Shown here: positions 46,456-61,800 of the stretch, one piece after another
Layout of the letters: every line of letters starts with the position of its first letter
How positions within the stretch are numbered: the stretch's first letter is position 1
Source: Streblospio benedicti
Lineage: Eukaryota; Annelida; Polychaeta; Spionida; Spionidae
Length of the DNA: 64,000 nt
Direction: 5' to 3'
NCBI GenBank assembly: GCA_019095985.1
Contig: CM032662.1
Span: 21,437,621 to 21,501,620 of the forward strand
Made by a program: the position numbers and the translations under genes
Notes under the pieces: generated by a model
Database searches by the model: none
Told to the model about the DNA's origin: nothing
What the model saw: only the letters and a program-made list of their open reading frames with translations

Positions 46456-49400
46456 TGGACATCCATGACTGTCAGACTGGAGATTTACTTAGTACAAGCT
46501 TAACCAGACATTGTCTTTTTCAGAGCTCGCAGGACTGTTCGGGTGATTAACTAACCCATTAGATGAGGTACGTTTCTAAAGTAGTTACCAGTAGAAAAGG
46601 GTGGGAAATTTACATGATTACACATACTCTGTTGGTGTGTGTCCAGGATTTAGGGAACGTGTGCACATTTTTGTAAGGGTACTACTTGGCAATCTGGGGC
46701 GTGTATATAAAAGGGGGTCACGGACTCTCTTCAGAGGGGGATACAAACACATGATTTTAGTTGAAAGGGTGGGGAGGAGGGGGGGGGCACCCTAGATACA
46801 CCAATGCTAGTCTGTGTATGGTTATAGCCATTATTTGTCCTGTGATCCACGTATAACATGTGTGTAGATTACCCAGTTGTCTAAATATCATAATCGAACA
46901 ATTTCATGCATATATTTAAATCAAAACTTTGATCTAGAAAGGTTAAAAACCCCATCTTAAGTAAAGTTTTTTCTTACAGTTTAATTTTTTGGTCACGTTC
47001 TTTTTTATAACTTTTATCAGTTTTCTATGTGCTGTGTTTTACATCATAAACTCAAATACATATTTCTACGGAATATAAAGGAGTATTAGTATCCTACCAA
47101 AACGTGAGCATCCGGCTACGAGATAAACAATAGAAGGTATGGCAAATAAAACGTATGCATAGTAACGAGAGACAAACCTCCCGCATAGTTCCATCTCATA
47201 TACACTTCATATCAAATTATGCATAATATTAGTATATAGATCATCAGAAAATGACACAAGCAAATGATTATGTACACCATTTTGGGGGGCCATCAATGAA
47301 GACATTGACTGGCAGCCAAAACCCACGTTTTGCATGATATAGGCAATCTGTTGACTTTGGGCCTACCTTCTTGAAACAATGCTGATATTAATAAGCTTTA
47401 AACCGTCGTCATACTCTCACTTTGGGGTTTGTCTTGTACCCAAAGCATTCGCGTGCACTTCTCTTTTCGGCTTCCACTGCAAAAGATGTTGGTGATGTTG
47501 TTCAAACGAAGGAAGCGTCTCGCCTGAGGGGGAAGAAGTGTGCTCTCTGACCACCAGAAGTACGCCTGTGGTCTTCGTGGACTTCTACTTATTAGAAATA
47601 CTAACGAACAGCATGGTTGGTTTGCTTAAATAGCGGTGTAATCACATCCATCCACCTTCATTTAGCGTTTTCGGCATCCTGGCTGCGCCTTTAAAGTTTA
47701 AAGGCCAGGCCGCTTCCAGGAAGGAGGTCAGGCAGTGGTTTTTTGTACTCACTCTGCATATATAAGCATCCGATTGCTGCCAATGATGGTGGACATTTAA
47801 TTTGACTTCAAGCTCTACTGCAAGGTTAGAGCTCCCATGTCAAGGATATGTATCAATGTTAAACGCGGAAACTCGGATATTTGATCAGCGGATGCAACAG
47901 TGAAGGTAACTTTATGGTTATTATATAGGTGGACTGGTTGTTGATGTAATATAGACGAGGCTGAACGAGTATCCCATTCCTATGCATGTTTTAAATGAAA
48001 TTTAGTACAAAATCGTTTGCATTCTAATTTTACTGTACTAAATGGTTGAGTGACAAATATGGTGTAAGTTCCAGTGTAACCCACTGAAATGGCTACGTTA
48101 ATGTGTGCCATGCTTGGTCCCACGAGTAATTTTAGTGAAAGGAATGTATGTGCCAATTATGTTATGTTAATTGTACAGTGAGAAGAAACATTTAGCCTTC
48201 AATTCATTGTTCCCTTTTGGCGAATTTAAGTACTACTATCATATACAAATATATACCTTCTGTCAATTATGTAGGCCAACCGATAAAGTTGAAACACTGT
48301 GCTAGCTTGTACTCAATTTCTAGGGTTTGTAAACACAATTGAGAAAAAAAATCTTAAGTTTTGTGTATTGCATTTAGAACGCAAAAGATTTATTGTCCTT
48401 GGGCGGCACAACAATTACATAACAGCATGGAACTTGACTATTTTCCAGGAATCGTTGGGACATTGTGCAGTAGCTTTTGGGGGATCCAGCTCGCACTAGT
48501 TTATAGTGGCTGGTACACTTGGTTTAGGGTTCCGTACACGGCGCAAAGTTCGGCTCTGAAATAACACAGCAGCAGGCATTGTTTATTGAAAATCACAAAC
48601 GTGAAACTGGAGCACGTTTTATTAGATCTACTACCAGCAAGCCGCCGACTTGGCAGAGAATTACGCGCACCTTTTCAACTCTAGCTGAGCTGAAAAGAGC
48701 CTGACAGTAACAATAAAGTTACAGTGATTTATGTGCCATATAATATGTCGTCAAACACATGGGTATAATATGTATCGAATTTCCTAATACGCAGTCAACA
48801 GGGCCCATTACTTAGGGGGACAAAGGCCAACTATGTGCTGTGTATTTTAACTGTAATCTATGATCTTCCTAATGAACCAATATTCGCACATACACATATT
48901 TATCTTTCTAATCAAATATATACAACCCGTATTGATCTTTCTATAACACTAATGGGCGTTCAAAGTTCTTCTAGTATGTTCGTACCGTACAGTTTATAAG
49001 CTAGGTACTTCGTCCATAATTATGTTAATTTTGCACGGCTAATTATCCACGAATACGTACATACACGGGCACAATTCACAAGCATACGACCATCGAATTC
49101 AACATACTCATGCTAATGGCACCATCATTGGACAAATTCACCAATCAATTAAATGTCATTTTAACTTTCCCCTAAACGTCTGATCATCACATTAGCAGGT
49201 GCTTGGCAGGTTATAAATATTCCGGGAATAATGGGGCCCACACACTTCCGGATTGATTCCCTGGTCACGGAATCAGACAATCTAGCGTTCCGTGACATCT
49301 ACTCTGAACCTAATGGGCCAATCCTGCATTCTTAATGAATTTTGGTTTGTCTAAATATGCACTTATTTTATGCATTTCCAACAATATTTTCAAACTTCCT

Positions 49401-49751
49401 AACATTCTTCACAAATAAGAGTCATTTGATTGGTTGGTGTGATGACTCTTGATAAAAGAAACTAACAATTGTATTGCTAAATCAATCTCCACCTAAAGCC
49501 TTTAAACCAGAGCCAATTTTATCAGATTTATTTAAGTAGAAAATCATTTCTTAATAAGTGATAATAATTGATTACTGCCTGGTGCTCCAGACCAGCTGAG
49601 AACATGCGGGGCTTCGGACCCTTTGTACTTTCTATGTTCCCAAATCTGCCAAGTTGAAAAGAAATTTAAACAGCACACCTTTTCCATAGTGGAGGCACGT
49701 CATTTAAATGACAGCCGCGTGGTTTATTTCTCTGTTTCTAACACATTTTTC
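46456..49751. other. Non-coding interval
   Basis: No gene recognised. A strong TATA-like box (TATATAAAAG, 46,704-46,713) on the plus strand is followed by no recognisable coding sequence. A G-rich run lies at about 46,770-46,791. Confidence 0.45.

Positions 49752-49829
<78 letters not shown>
49752..49829. repeat. (GTT)n trinucleotide microsatellite
   Basis: About 25 uninterrupted TTG/GTT triplets. The poly-Leu and poly-Asn ORFs across it are artefacts. Confidence 0.97.
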
Positions 49830-52800
49830 TTCCATATAAAGGTCAATTCAAATGAAGGCTTGTTTACAGAGAGGACGTAAAAATATTTTAATGGCATATA
49901 ATTTCCACAGAACAACAAATCAATGAAATGTCCCCTTTTTATAAAAAAAAACAACAACAACACAACAGAGGATCTCCTTGTGTGTTTGAGACATCTCAGC
50001 TGTTGCATTCCAGCGTCTCCTCTGCCCCTGACCTCTACCCCCTGACGTTTGACCACTGGCCTGCGTGACGCCTTCACGCCTGCCTACGTCTGAGATCTAT
50101 TGATCAATAATAAACTATTCCTTTGCTTGTAAAATTGGATTTTAAACTGGTTGTTCACACTGTGAAGTGCGGATCCACGGAAGAGTCATGACAGCTGTGT
50201 TTGGAGGAGTCGCGCACTTGGGACATAACGTGCATAGTATTGCCGGTGTAAACTGTCACTCTAGAAATGCGTGGTCATCTGTAATGGCCACCAGTTGATT
50301 GGGCAAACTTTCCTACTCATAAAATATCCCACAAAAATGCCACATTTCACATTTGTGGTTCTTGCCGCATACAAAAAAGACATTTATTTCTGGGGGAATA
50401 AACTTTGACAATTTGTAGTGCACACCAGAGCACCATGCATTGTCTACTGTATGTTTGTCTAGCAACAACATACCACGTGACGCAAGCGTACAAGCATCCC
50501 AAGGCTTGTACACAAACCACGTGCACACTGTTCGTATCAGGTCGCCTCTCGCTGCCATTGGATGGGATCAAACTGGCACGGCCACAGGGCGCTATGAAGC
50601 TCTTATTCATAGGCAGATCCAGGGATCTTGGATTTGCTATTGTTACTGATGGGCTGACACGCGATGATCTATCTAAGGACGAACTCCATTTTTGAATGAC
50701 TCCACAATATAGTCAAGATACCGCCTGGGCACATGGGGTCATATATGTGACATACACTTGAGTAAATAAGAATTGGTCTGTATTTTTACTGGAGCGTGTC
50801 TGTGCAGACAATAAGTTGGACGCGTGCGCCCACCGGAGCGTGAGCGCTGTCTGCGTCATCGATACGTTATTACATGTTAAACTGGCATACTGTCGCAAGC
50901 CCTTCTGTACACAGCCCCCAGGTCCTTCCAAGCGTGACGGCAACACTTCAAAGGCCACCCGAGGAGGGACGGGCCGCAGGCACCGGGCGGACTGGGCTTG
51001 TTACCCAGGCTGTTTGTGTGCTCGACCCGTTTTGAATCTGGACACGCGATGACTGACAATAAACACGTACAAGTGGTTGCTGCCTGGAGATAAGTGATGG
51101 GACGCACGTTGTAATCTTGCAGGTGGAGAGATGTACCGATCCAATTAGCTTATCGAATCAACAGAGATAAGGACCTATGCAAACAATTATAGTTATATCA
51201 GCATGAGAGGTTTGTATCACTAGGAGCTGTTTTTGTAGTTCTTGCTAAGTTGATTAGCGCATGCTGTGCGGTTACGATTTGATTAATTAATCTCAAGATA
51301 TAGCAGAAGTGGGTTACCTGACTTGACCCAGAAAAGAAGAAGCTGCAGTTGTTACAGTGCATTAGTGTTTGTTTACCTGTATGCAAGTGTAATAGGCGAA
51401 TATACTTACCAGATCTGGTGAGCATCCAGGACACAACAATGCATCTGCTGTGTGCTTTATGGTTCAGCTTCCAATGAAGCCAAACCTGTTGCTGTGATGT
51501 TCGCAAAATAGAAAGGACAATCAAAAGCATTGTCAGCATAGCTCGCCACAGAGACGGATGCCAATCTATGAAAGAATGGACGTGGTGATGCTGGAGGAGA
51601 CAGCATCCTTGTGCTTTTTTTGCCCTCAGCTGATCACTGGGCCCGCTGCGGCTGTCGTGTGCGCACGGGAGTGGAGTGCACTGGGGCGTGCGCTGTCTGT
51701 CCGCAGCTTGACGGGAGCCCCGCGAGCCGGGGACTGTCACCGAGCCGAGACATGGCCGACCATCTGGACGGACGCGACCTTCAAGCACAGAGCTTCACAG
51801 GCTGATCCAGGCTTTGTGTCTCAACTATACGGACTTGTTGGATGACAAAGATCGGTTAGGATTGTTTTGCCAATGAAAACGATTTGTTTTGTGCTTATAG
51901 TAGGGCGGTATGATGGCTTAGTATTGGCCTATTTTAACCCATACTTTCGTACACATCGACCAATTAATAAACTAAACATGAAAACAAAGAGTTTGTATAA
52001 TCTAAATCAGGTTTTACATGCTAACGTGCATAATACATGTAAATTGTATAATAAAATGAGGTGCTATATCATACATAATCTTAAGTGTATACTAATGGAC
52101 CTCCACCAGCCCAGACCAGGTGGCAGGGCAAAAAGGAAACTGGGGCCACGGGGTCGAGTAGCAAATGGGCACCAGCCGTACACTCTAATCAAGCCATCCT
52201 GGTCACCGGTCGGAAATGTTAGCATATGATTATAGCGGCGGCAGCAGCCGACAGGACTTCTCTGTCCATGTTCTGTAATCTGGGCAAATTGAGGCCGGAA
52301 ATCACGCTGCCTCGCTTTGATGTGCGCTCCAAACCACGTGTCAATTGGACGTAACACGACCCAGATATGATGACCTTTGACTGTTTGTGTAATGTTGAAA
52401 GTTTGACATTTCATTTTTCTATTTGTTAAGAAAAAAGTATGTTTAAAAACAGTTTGATCTTTAAAGGGCTTACACATGTTGCAATGTGAATGCAGCTTGA
52501 GTCTAATCATTGCAATAATCTTAATAATCGTAAGATTGATGGCAAAAACACACTGTCATTTACATGTTCTTAGGTAGGCCTACTTCCCACGAAAAGCAGA
52601 AGGCTCTGCATGGTCGAGACTAGTTCTCACTAGAACAATTATAAAGTTACACTATTTTGAAATGCAAGTTTTTATTGTGGCATTTCATTGTCTTGCAAGT
52701 TTGTTATTGTGGTTCACCTGCCGCCTCTTTAGCTGTCAATACAGAGCATCATCCGGTCACGTGGTCATCTCCCGTCCTTTTGTTGTGACACGCTTCCTGC

Positions 52801-55800
52801 AGTTGCCACACTTGATAAGTTTGTTTATATAGCTTAATGGGCTGGATTATCTTGGAGAACGGACTTTATTTATAATTGAGCAGGACGAACTGTTTCAATA
52901 TTATCCCTCACTTCAGCTAGGCTGATAATCGGTCCTCAATCGTGTGCAGCTTTATCATCTGATATCAAAACGTCCAGCAGAGAGCGTTAATTGTCTATCA
53001 TCAACTGTCGCCACATGGCCTGAAGTCTTCAGATTTCAGATACTAAGTCTCTGCGTTTTGATATCCCCAGCGATCGTTATCACAAAGAACGACAAAAGGA
53101 AAATGGCACATATATGATGTGTGAAGAGACACAAGATTGTGGGACCATCTGTCAGCCAGACAGGAAATAGGGTCGTGAAGACTGGCGGCGGCAGTTGCGG
53201 ATGTCTTACGGCACGCGTCGTTATGGGATACGTGTGGTGAACGTCTGACGTCCGTCAAGCATGTCTTCCCCTGACCTCAAGAACAAGCAGACGACACTGA
53301 AAAAGAGGTTTCCACCTCGCATGAATAGAATTTTCCACTCACCACCAAATTCACACCTGTTTCAATCTGCGTCGTCGGTGTGTCAAGGAATGCCTAGAAG
53401 TGAGATGAAACGTCTATCTGGGGTCGTGTCTGAAGAGGCGGAGAGCCTCAGCCGTGGTCATTTTCAAGGGCAGCTTCAAAGGCCTCGTAATGCTGCCGAA
53501 CATGTAGCGTACAGGTGATAAAGTCAGCCGAGCTGAGAGCCACCATATGCAGGGGTTAAAAGGGCGTGGTGCCCATTGTTTAGCGCCCATCTTGAGAAAG
53601 CACAGGTGCCTTTGGAGCTAGAGGCTTGCTCTAGTTTCCATGCACACACAAAAAGAGCAAAGAATAGCGAAATCTCATCATTCCAGACTAATGACCACGC
53701 TGAAAAGAGCAACCTGAAAACAATTGAACGGTGCTTGTTATTAAAACGTAAAGTTAGACGAAAAGTAAATTTCTCAATGTGGTGGTGTTCCCTGGATGGC
53801 AGCAAAGTGTGAATGGGAGGTCAATAATGGATTCTGCTTCCTTAGACCATGCGAGTTATTGGAAGATTCACAGGTGTTTAAATAGCCACTTCTCCAATAG
53901 ATGTCAATGCATTAACACGATACATGCACATTATATTACATCATAATAATGATATAGGTATCGCACAAATATGTAAAAGACGATACGCTTGGATTCAGTT
54001 TACATTAGTGGTGACACATCCCTTATGTAAATGTTAAGGACAAATAATTAATATTCCGCAAGTACTTACACTAGCCCAATTATTACGTATTACAAGCACT
54101 GTATGGGTTAAACTGCATGTTTTACACACACACAGCCATCGTTACATTGCATAAGTTATGATAACAGACCGGTGATGTATTGCTAATGTGTGGATTATGT
54201 ATCTAGAAAACACCTTTATATGATTATCGAGCAGCACGTCCGCCTGGCCCGGGTTAACGAGGGTCGCGCCCGGGGCCTCGCGCCTTTCACCCTCGGCCCT
54301 CGCCGTCTGGCTGCACGCGGGCGCCCGCCACGTGGCCGGGCAGACGCCGACCACTCAGCCAGCAATGACGGCGGGCTCTGCCAGATGGATTGCTGTGTGT
54401 GGTGGGGAGTTGTTGATTGTGATCAGTGGAAAAGTTGTTGTTACAGCAAACTAAACGCTAGTATACTTCGGTATAGATTTTATATAGACGATCTGACGCT
54501 AGTATAGTGTGGTAGCGGGTGTTGATGTGCGGTGAAAACTGTGGTTTGATGCCTGGACATGATTATTCATATTGGATCTAAGTGATAATTTAATATGTTT
54601 GTACACAGCTGTAGGCTTACTACAATGTTTGTACAGTTTGTCAGTCACACCAGCTAAGTTTGCTATACAGTTGGCTGTGGGTGGTATATAGGGAGTAGTT
54701 GTAGATTACACAACAGCATTGCATAGCCTGCTAACGCGAGGTGTGGTGTAAAAAGATTGTACTGTGATTATAAAGAAATGGTACACTCAATAAGAGCACT
54801 ATTCTCCACCTGGTGATAACTAACGGCATCCGCTAGCGTGTGTCAGCAGCTGGCGGTGGCAGCTAGCGTGCAGCTAGACGTGCTAGCTGCTGGTGAAGGG
54901 TTAATGTGGGGCACGGTGCGCGCTGAACTGTATAGACCACTCCAATGCATACTTTAGGTAACCCCACACGTTTATTACAACATTTAGGTGTCGAATTGCA
55001 CATGTTATTACAGTGAGTAATGAAACACAGAGACCTAAGTTTGTGCATATGACACCCAGACAGACGTATTACAGCGTTATAATGTGAAGCAATTAGCAAA
55101 ATGTTAATAGTACAAGACGCGGAACACTGCTTGAAAATTAGTATTGTCTATTTAGTTTTGTGTTCATTTGTCACATATTTGTGGCAGGAAGTTATATATT
55201 TCATTTTGTTAGTAGCTTAGAACAACAGATTGGAAGTTTACTAGTATTTCCGCAAAACAAGAAATAAACTGAATTATAGACAATATTTGTGAAAAAAATG
55301 TAAGTTTTGTTGATAATTCAATACTGAAATCCACTCATAACGGAATTATCGTGCAAAGTGCAGTATACAGTATACACGCATTATAAAATAGAGACATTTA
55401 AATGTCCTGTTATATGTGTGACTAGTATCAAATTAGACTTATCATGAAACACAGAATGACGCATACTTTACCCACCAAACCTACACAGCAAAGAAAATAT
55501 CTGCATTACAGAAAATACAAATCTTAGGTCAGCTTTATAAAAATCAACATGTGAACAGGGACGAAATCACTTTCCCACGACTTCGGATATACATTTTCAC
55601 ACAGAAATTTCAGGTCCACATTCCTGTATGGATCTTTTATTACTACATGCAACATAGACACATTAGAGTTCTTTGGGAAAACAAACTTCCATGTATGTAA
55701 GATCGAGAAGTAAAACATACTTATAAGGTATGGTGATCACGTTAACAGAAATGAATGTAAACAATATTCCACGCTTCCTTCACATCTGCCTTGTGGCGGG

Positions 55801-58800
55801 AATAAAACTTGCACCTCTGCCAATATTTACAAAGATGGCATCTTATGTGCCTTGTCTTCTTCTTACCAAATTTATAATACAGGTTCAAGACACTGTATGT
55901 CATTTTCAAGTGGGACAGATGAGTTTAGCAATTCTAATCAAATTGCCAGTGTGGACGGATGAAGGAATGACAGATTACAGGAATTTAGCAGCCCTCAAGG
56001 ACACTTGTCTCTTTTGCACCCATCTGGGCAATTCTTGGAAGTTTACCGTAAGAACCTAATGTCCTCAGGTACGGAAGTCCAGATTGTACACAATATAAAT
56101 TCTCAATTATTAATGAGATTAATTCGAATCAAGAGATTAACTAAGTACACATTTTTAAAGCTAGAACCCTAACATATGCAAAGCGTGGTGGTAAGTTATT
56201 TCAGATGCATAATTTGTGATCTATATGGCAAGAATATCACTATCCTGGCACAAATATTTATTAGGGACATATGGCAAGCATTTGTACGAAAAGCTACAGA
56301 CGCATTGATACAAAGAACACGCCAATTAACTTTATATAGAGCAACACATATCTTCACAAAAATCACTTACCAAAATGTATATTTTAATTACCTTGCTAGA
56401 AATGGCGGTAAACGACAGGTGCTTTTGAGACATATAAGTAAACGTAAGCATGTAAAAACAGTCTAGTTTTTATCTAACCCGTGTAGTGTGTAAAGTGCTA
56501 GGCTTTTTGTTTAATTGATAAGCATCAGGAGTCGTGTGCCTGTATTTGCATAATAGCCTATGGTGAAGTATATACCAAGTCATTGGGAAGCCATGTGTCC
56601 TTGTTTACTTTGCTTTTCAAGAGATGCTTATGTTGGGCTAACGTGAAATATGCCACTAAGTTTGTGGTTGGCAGAAGGGACTGTGGTCTTCACTGATTCC
56701 CTTTGTTCCATCCTAATATCCCCAAATAATGGGTGAATAAATACAAACTCAGACTGTGATATATGGTGATTTTAGGATTTCCAGTTTCACCTGTTCGTCT
56801 GGTACAAGTTGGCAGCACAAAGCGTGGCTTGCAGAGTTTAAAAGTCATCTTACTGCTATCCTTTGTGCCTTTATTATCATCTCTATAGATATTGCTGTGG
56901 ATATATGTTCAATTAAATCTGTAAACTACAAAGGCAATCGGACATGCATGCATGGAATGCGACAGACATAATCTGATGTTGGGTTAATTTCAAGAAAGGG
57001 TACAAGTTAACTTATCATCAACACATCTCACCCTAAGCCATCAAACAAGCATGAACACACGACACAAATACGTCAGACAAACATGCCTTAACGTGCATGT
57101 TCAACATCATTATTCCCTTCTAAAATAGATAGATCTAATAATGCTACACGAGATAAGTTTGACTACGTGAAATTGAGACTACACAAGAAAGGAGACATTT
57201 TCATAGTACACAGTGCACCGACGAAGCCCGTTGAACTTGGCATAATTCAGCTCTGTGATTGCGGTTTGTGATCATATTTGTGGTTTTTGAAACCACACAG
57301 TTTGGCTGGCAGATGGGCATGTATGTAGTATACGACCATATATGGGATGCTTTACCCAGCAAATCTTGTTAAAAACTGGAGGTGATTTCGTAGAAAGGAA
57401 GAGGCTGCCAGCTTGCCGTGGCACACCCCACAGTGCCATACTTGTTTGGCTATTCTCTGCGATTGAACGGAGAAGGCCAAGCAGAAATTAAACACCACTA
57501 ATTTGCCAAAAGGTATATATTTAACCATAAGTAGCTTGATGAACATAGGTCATTTATGTGTCATAAATGAAGCGATTTTTAGAAGCACGTGCCTAAGGCT
57601 GCCACTTTCCTTAATATACCCCGAACCAGTGCTAAATAGTTAAATGGTTTTATTGTCACTATTATGGGCAATATCAATAAATAGCCTATACACAATCTGT
57701 CAGCGCTACTACTATCCCCTTATTATGCAGAAACGCCAGGGTCAGCGTTACTACTAGCACTCCAGGTCCCCACACATTGCAGGGTAACTCAAACACATCA
57801 AAGGAACGTATAACATGGCGCAATAGCAACAGTCAAGTGCTTGTCTTCACTCAGGCCATCTCTTATTTGACCATTTGCGGTTCTGCCTGATGGTCAAGCA
57901 ATGGTCAGTGAGTAGTAGTGACCACTGGAAGGACTCTGTGCTATCAGATTTCAAATAACTGACCACTAATCCTCTTTATTATCAGAGTAATAACAGTAAG
58001 CCGGTCCCTATCAATCATCTAGCTGAAGTGTTGCACCAACTCAGACCCCTGCCAGTGTTGACTTACCCTATCTTGCTCAAACAAGCATCTGATGGGTGCT
58101 GGAGTGGGGCTTGGCAGTCCGCCACATGTCAGAGGGTTAAACTGACCACTGCCACCTGCTTCCTTGACCAACAGTGACCACTACCTGATACTGGTCACCT
58201 GCGCAACCCCGGGAAGAAATATGGTGTTAATTACCACTTACGTGCCCCACAAACTGTTGAGCACGGTCTTTATTAGCTTTGCCCAGCATCTACTGGACAC
58301 ATTGGACATTCATTACAGTCCACGGGCTTTCATGTAGCAGTGCAGCGTGCAACAGACCTTCATATATGCATGATTAGACACCTTCATCACATTGTGAAGG
58401 ATCATAACTCGGATATTACATAATGTGTATTTCCTTAAGCATACCACAATGCCAATACACATGGTGTCTCAACAAAATGCTCAAACTCATACTGTATTTG
58501 GCTCCGAGATTTCAAGGGAACCGTTACAACCAAATATTGCATAGTGATAAACCGTCGGGCAGGTTTTACATTCCCACGGCCGCCGTCGCCATTGCATCAT
58601 ACATATCCACACTAACACACATATTACACTACGATCATTCCTCGAGCGCCCATGTAATGCACACAAACAATATTATATTTGAGCCCCCATGTATCACAGC
58701 ACGCTCCACCGGCCGGCCGGTCAATATGTGCGTTAGCGATGATCCAGCAGACGACACTCAGTCCGTCGTCCACCTGATAACAGACCGCAAATTAGTCGCT

Positions 58801-61800
58801 AATAGTCGTGGATGCGTGAGGCAAACGCTATCAGCGTCCCATGGGCCGGAGATCAAACGAGCGAGGGTGATACCTCACCAATAACACGTGATTAGGAAAA
58901 TGATCACCTGTGGGGATTGTGGTCCCTATAAACTCTGACCTCTAATGGGCTGTGGTTCGCCGTCCATCCTCATCCCACTGTGAGGGTAATCCGTGTAATC
59001 GGGATGTAAGAAAGAAGTTCCGGTTTCAAGAACTTGTTAGTGAAAGATATAGGGAATGAGCAGTGCGAGGTTGCGATTGTATCTTCACCCCTTTGAGACC
59101 TCGCTCGAGAGATATCAGTATATAGTTCGTAGAATGTTGCGTACATAGGGGTTGCTATTGAGTAGGCCTAGGGCCAAAATCTTTACTCGTACAGCCGGAT
59201 TCAAAGAATTGTTGTTTGCTCCACAGAAATGTCTATAGTGCAGTACAGTACATCTTGACACGTAGAAACCAATAGCATTTGCCAAATACGTTGACCTATT
59301 TATTCACCATAGAATGTTCGAGGGTCGCAATGCGCAAAAGACATTAAACTGTGATAATAGAACAGTAAATATCGATCTCCTCATCAGTTCTACACAGTGT
59401 CTGTTGTGTGGGGCACGATTCCGAGCGCCATCTGTTGTTTTATGTTTGTTTATGGTCGCATACGTAATCTTAAGATCTGAAGTGGCAGACGGAAAATACT
59501 CAATGTTCAAATGAATTGCAATGCACGTCTTTTAATTTCAAGGGCACGCCAATGAGCACGCAGCATGTCGTGGTTTCTGCCACCAGGTTCAAACTGATAC
59601 ATTGATTTCAGTGTTGCCGTTGAGATCACTGTCTCCTCTATACAGCTGCAGCCTCGCGCGTGCGCTTTACGAGGGATGCGCGTGTAACACGTGTTCTGTG
59701 TTAGAGTGCGTACCCAGTGACCCCATCGCTCGGGACGACCGACGCAGTTGGTTTAGCGGTGTAGGCGACGTAACACTGAGTGCGTTCCCTACTCAGCGAT
59801 GTTTGTACACACTTGTCTAGTCCAGTCGACAGCCGTCGCCGTCTATTTGTCCGCATGCGCCTTATATGGCTACACCACTGTACATACGCTGTAAGGTGGG
59901 GGACTTGATTATGAAAGTCTATTTACCATAAACACTCACGGCTGTTGATAGCTGAGAAGTGTAACCAGATGGTCTGCTACTGCGACATGTATCACACCTT
60001 GTGCTGTAATACACTCCAGTTGAAGTAAAAGACAGCGTAAACAGTGCAATAACACTGCAGACTATAATTAACAGACTGCAGCATACATGACTTCACATAC
60101 AAATGCACATTAAAACTGTGTACAGTCCACAGACGATTTACAACCAGATCGTTATACATTCAAGTTCCAGACAGTTGATCTCCAAAGATGTCCGCAGGCG
60201 CGAAGTATAACTCTTTATAATTGGGATAAGACTCGTAAAAGCTGCCAATGGCGTAAACGCCTGCAATAAATCAGGAGTCCTATTGCACCCTTCGTCTCGC
60301 CAATAAAATAAGGCAAACATATAGATAAGTACACAATGGCAGGTGCCAGAACGAATAACGCCACTTTGAAGTTCCTGTCTGGCAGGTGTATTTGGAAAAG
60401 CCCGGCCGAGACAATCCTCCTTGAGGGTGCCTCGGCCAACGCTCGGCTTGGCGGGAACCATGCGGCCCTCTATCACCACTGCATCTTATTGAAGTCAAAA
60501 AACGAATCTGAACCCCCCTCTCTTAATGCCGCCACTCTTACTTCTGCCGCTTATCAGGCAAATATCTGGTAGGCTATGTAAGTGGTTAAGGGTGAAAGCC
60601 CCGGCTCTCAGACACGCGACCAACAAAAGGGCTAGATTGGCAAACTTTCAGACGACATATGCCCGCTCTTTGCGGCTCTTACAGCGGCGGCGGCACGCGC
60701 ACTGGCGTCATGCCCTCATTTCCCCCTCTACACCACTACTAGGAGGTATAATGTGCCACTTTAACTTATCTGGGGGGTTTAGCATCATTATAGGCCCGCA
60801 AAATGTGCGCAATTATGTGATAAAGTGTTGAACATTTTTGCGCCTTTTACACACTTATGATCACTATTTGCGCGCGTGAATAAAAACTACACTCTGCGGC
60901 TAAAAATTGACGTTTTTATAGTTAAAATAGAATAAATAAGAAAATAATAGGATCACATTTCGTTAATTTATTTATGATGCGCATTTGGAGATAACTATAT
61001 TCAAAGAATACCTACCCATAATAGTTTAACCTTACAACGTGCATCTGTCCCAGCTTTAAGGTTTTACATGGCTAAATTAAAGTCACAAAACAATCTAATG
61101 AGGCTTATATACAAAGCAGTGATGAAAAACAGAAAAGAAACGCACTAGTGGTGGAACTTGTACACATGCTTGCTGACACATGTCCTGTAGTGGCCACTTG
61201 TGCACCAGCTAATGAATAGTCTACGTCCGGAACAGTCTGTCGCCAAGAACGGAACTCGCCAAAGTAACCAGCATATCGTACTGAAAAATACCAATGGATA
61301 CTTTTCTAGACATGTATCTGTACAAGCATTTACCTGTGTTCATGATTTAATAATTTCTTTAACACATAGAAAAATAACACAATACACGCATTTTACATAC
61401 ACTTAAGTTTGACATACGCGGGAAGCTCTGGTATGAGTCACTGAGAAGGCACGTACCAACCCAAATGGGGTAAACCCCCGACTGCAGTATGAAGACTTGA
61501 CAGGTGTTGTGGTGTTTGAGGAAAGCAGCTGACGGGGAGAGGACGGCTTCATTTTTTGTACCTCCAATTTTATCATTCTGAGTGTGCGGCTGTTAGCTTC
61601 GCGGTGCCAAATATAGGTGGCAGCAGTGGCCCGAACAATTCCATCAACAGAGTGGGGTGATTTTTGTCACAAAAAAACACGGCAATCATTAATGATTCGG
61701 AACACTCAAATGCACCGTGCTTGATTATATATTATCAATGCGCTTAAAACAATGTCTCCTCGCCTAAATGCTCCCATATTATGCCGTAATGGCTCCGTTA

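Noticed and set aside
49623-50077. Poly-Leu and poly-Asn ORFs
   Set aside because: Produced by the (GTT)n repeat.
51198-51788. 196-codon minus-strand ORF
   Set aside because: GC-rich composition keeps both strands open; no domain or splice logic was recognised.
52064-52510. 148-codon minus-strand ORF
   Set aside because: No family resemblance; composition shifts along its length as expected for a chance ORF.
58423-58884. 153-codon plus-strand ORF
   Set aside because: No recognisable domain. It overlaps a non-coding-looking block rich in transcription-factor-like sites (CACGTG, GATAA), more consistent with regulatory DNA.
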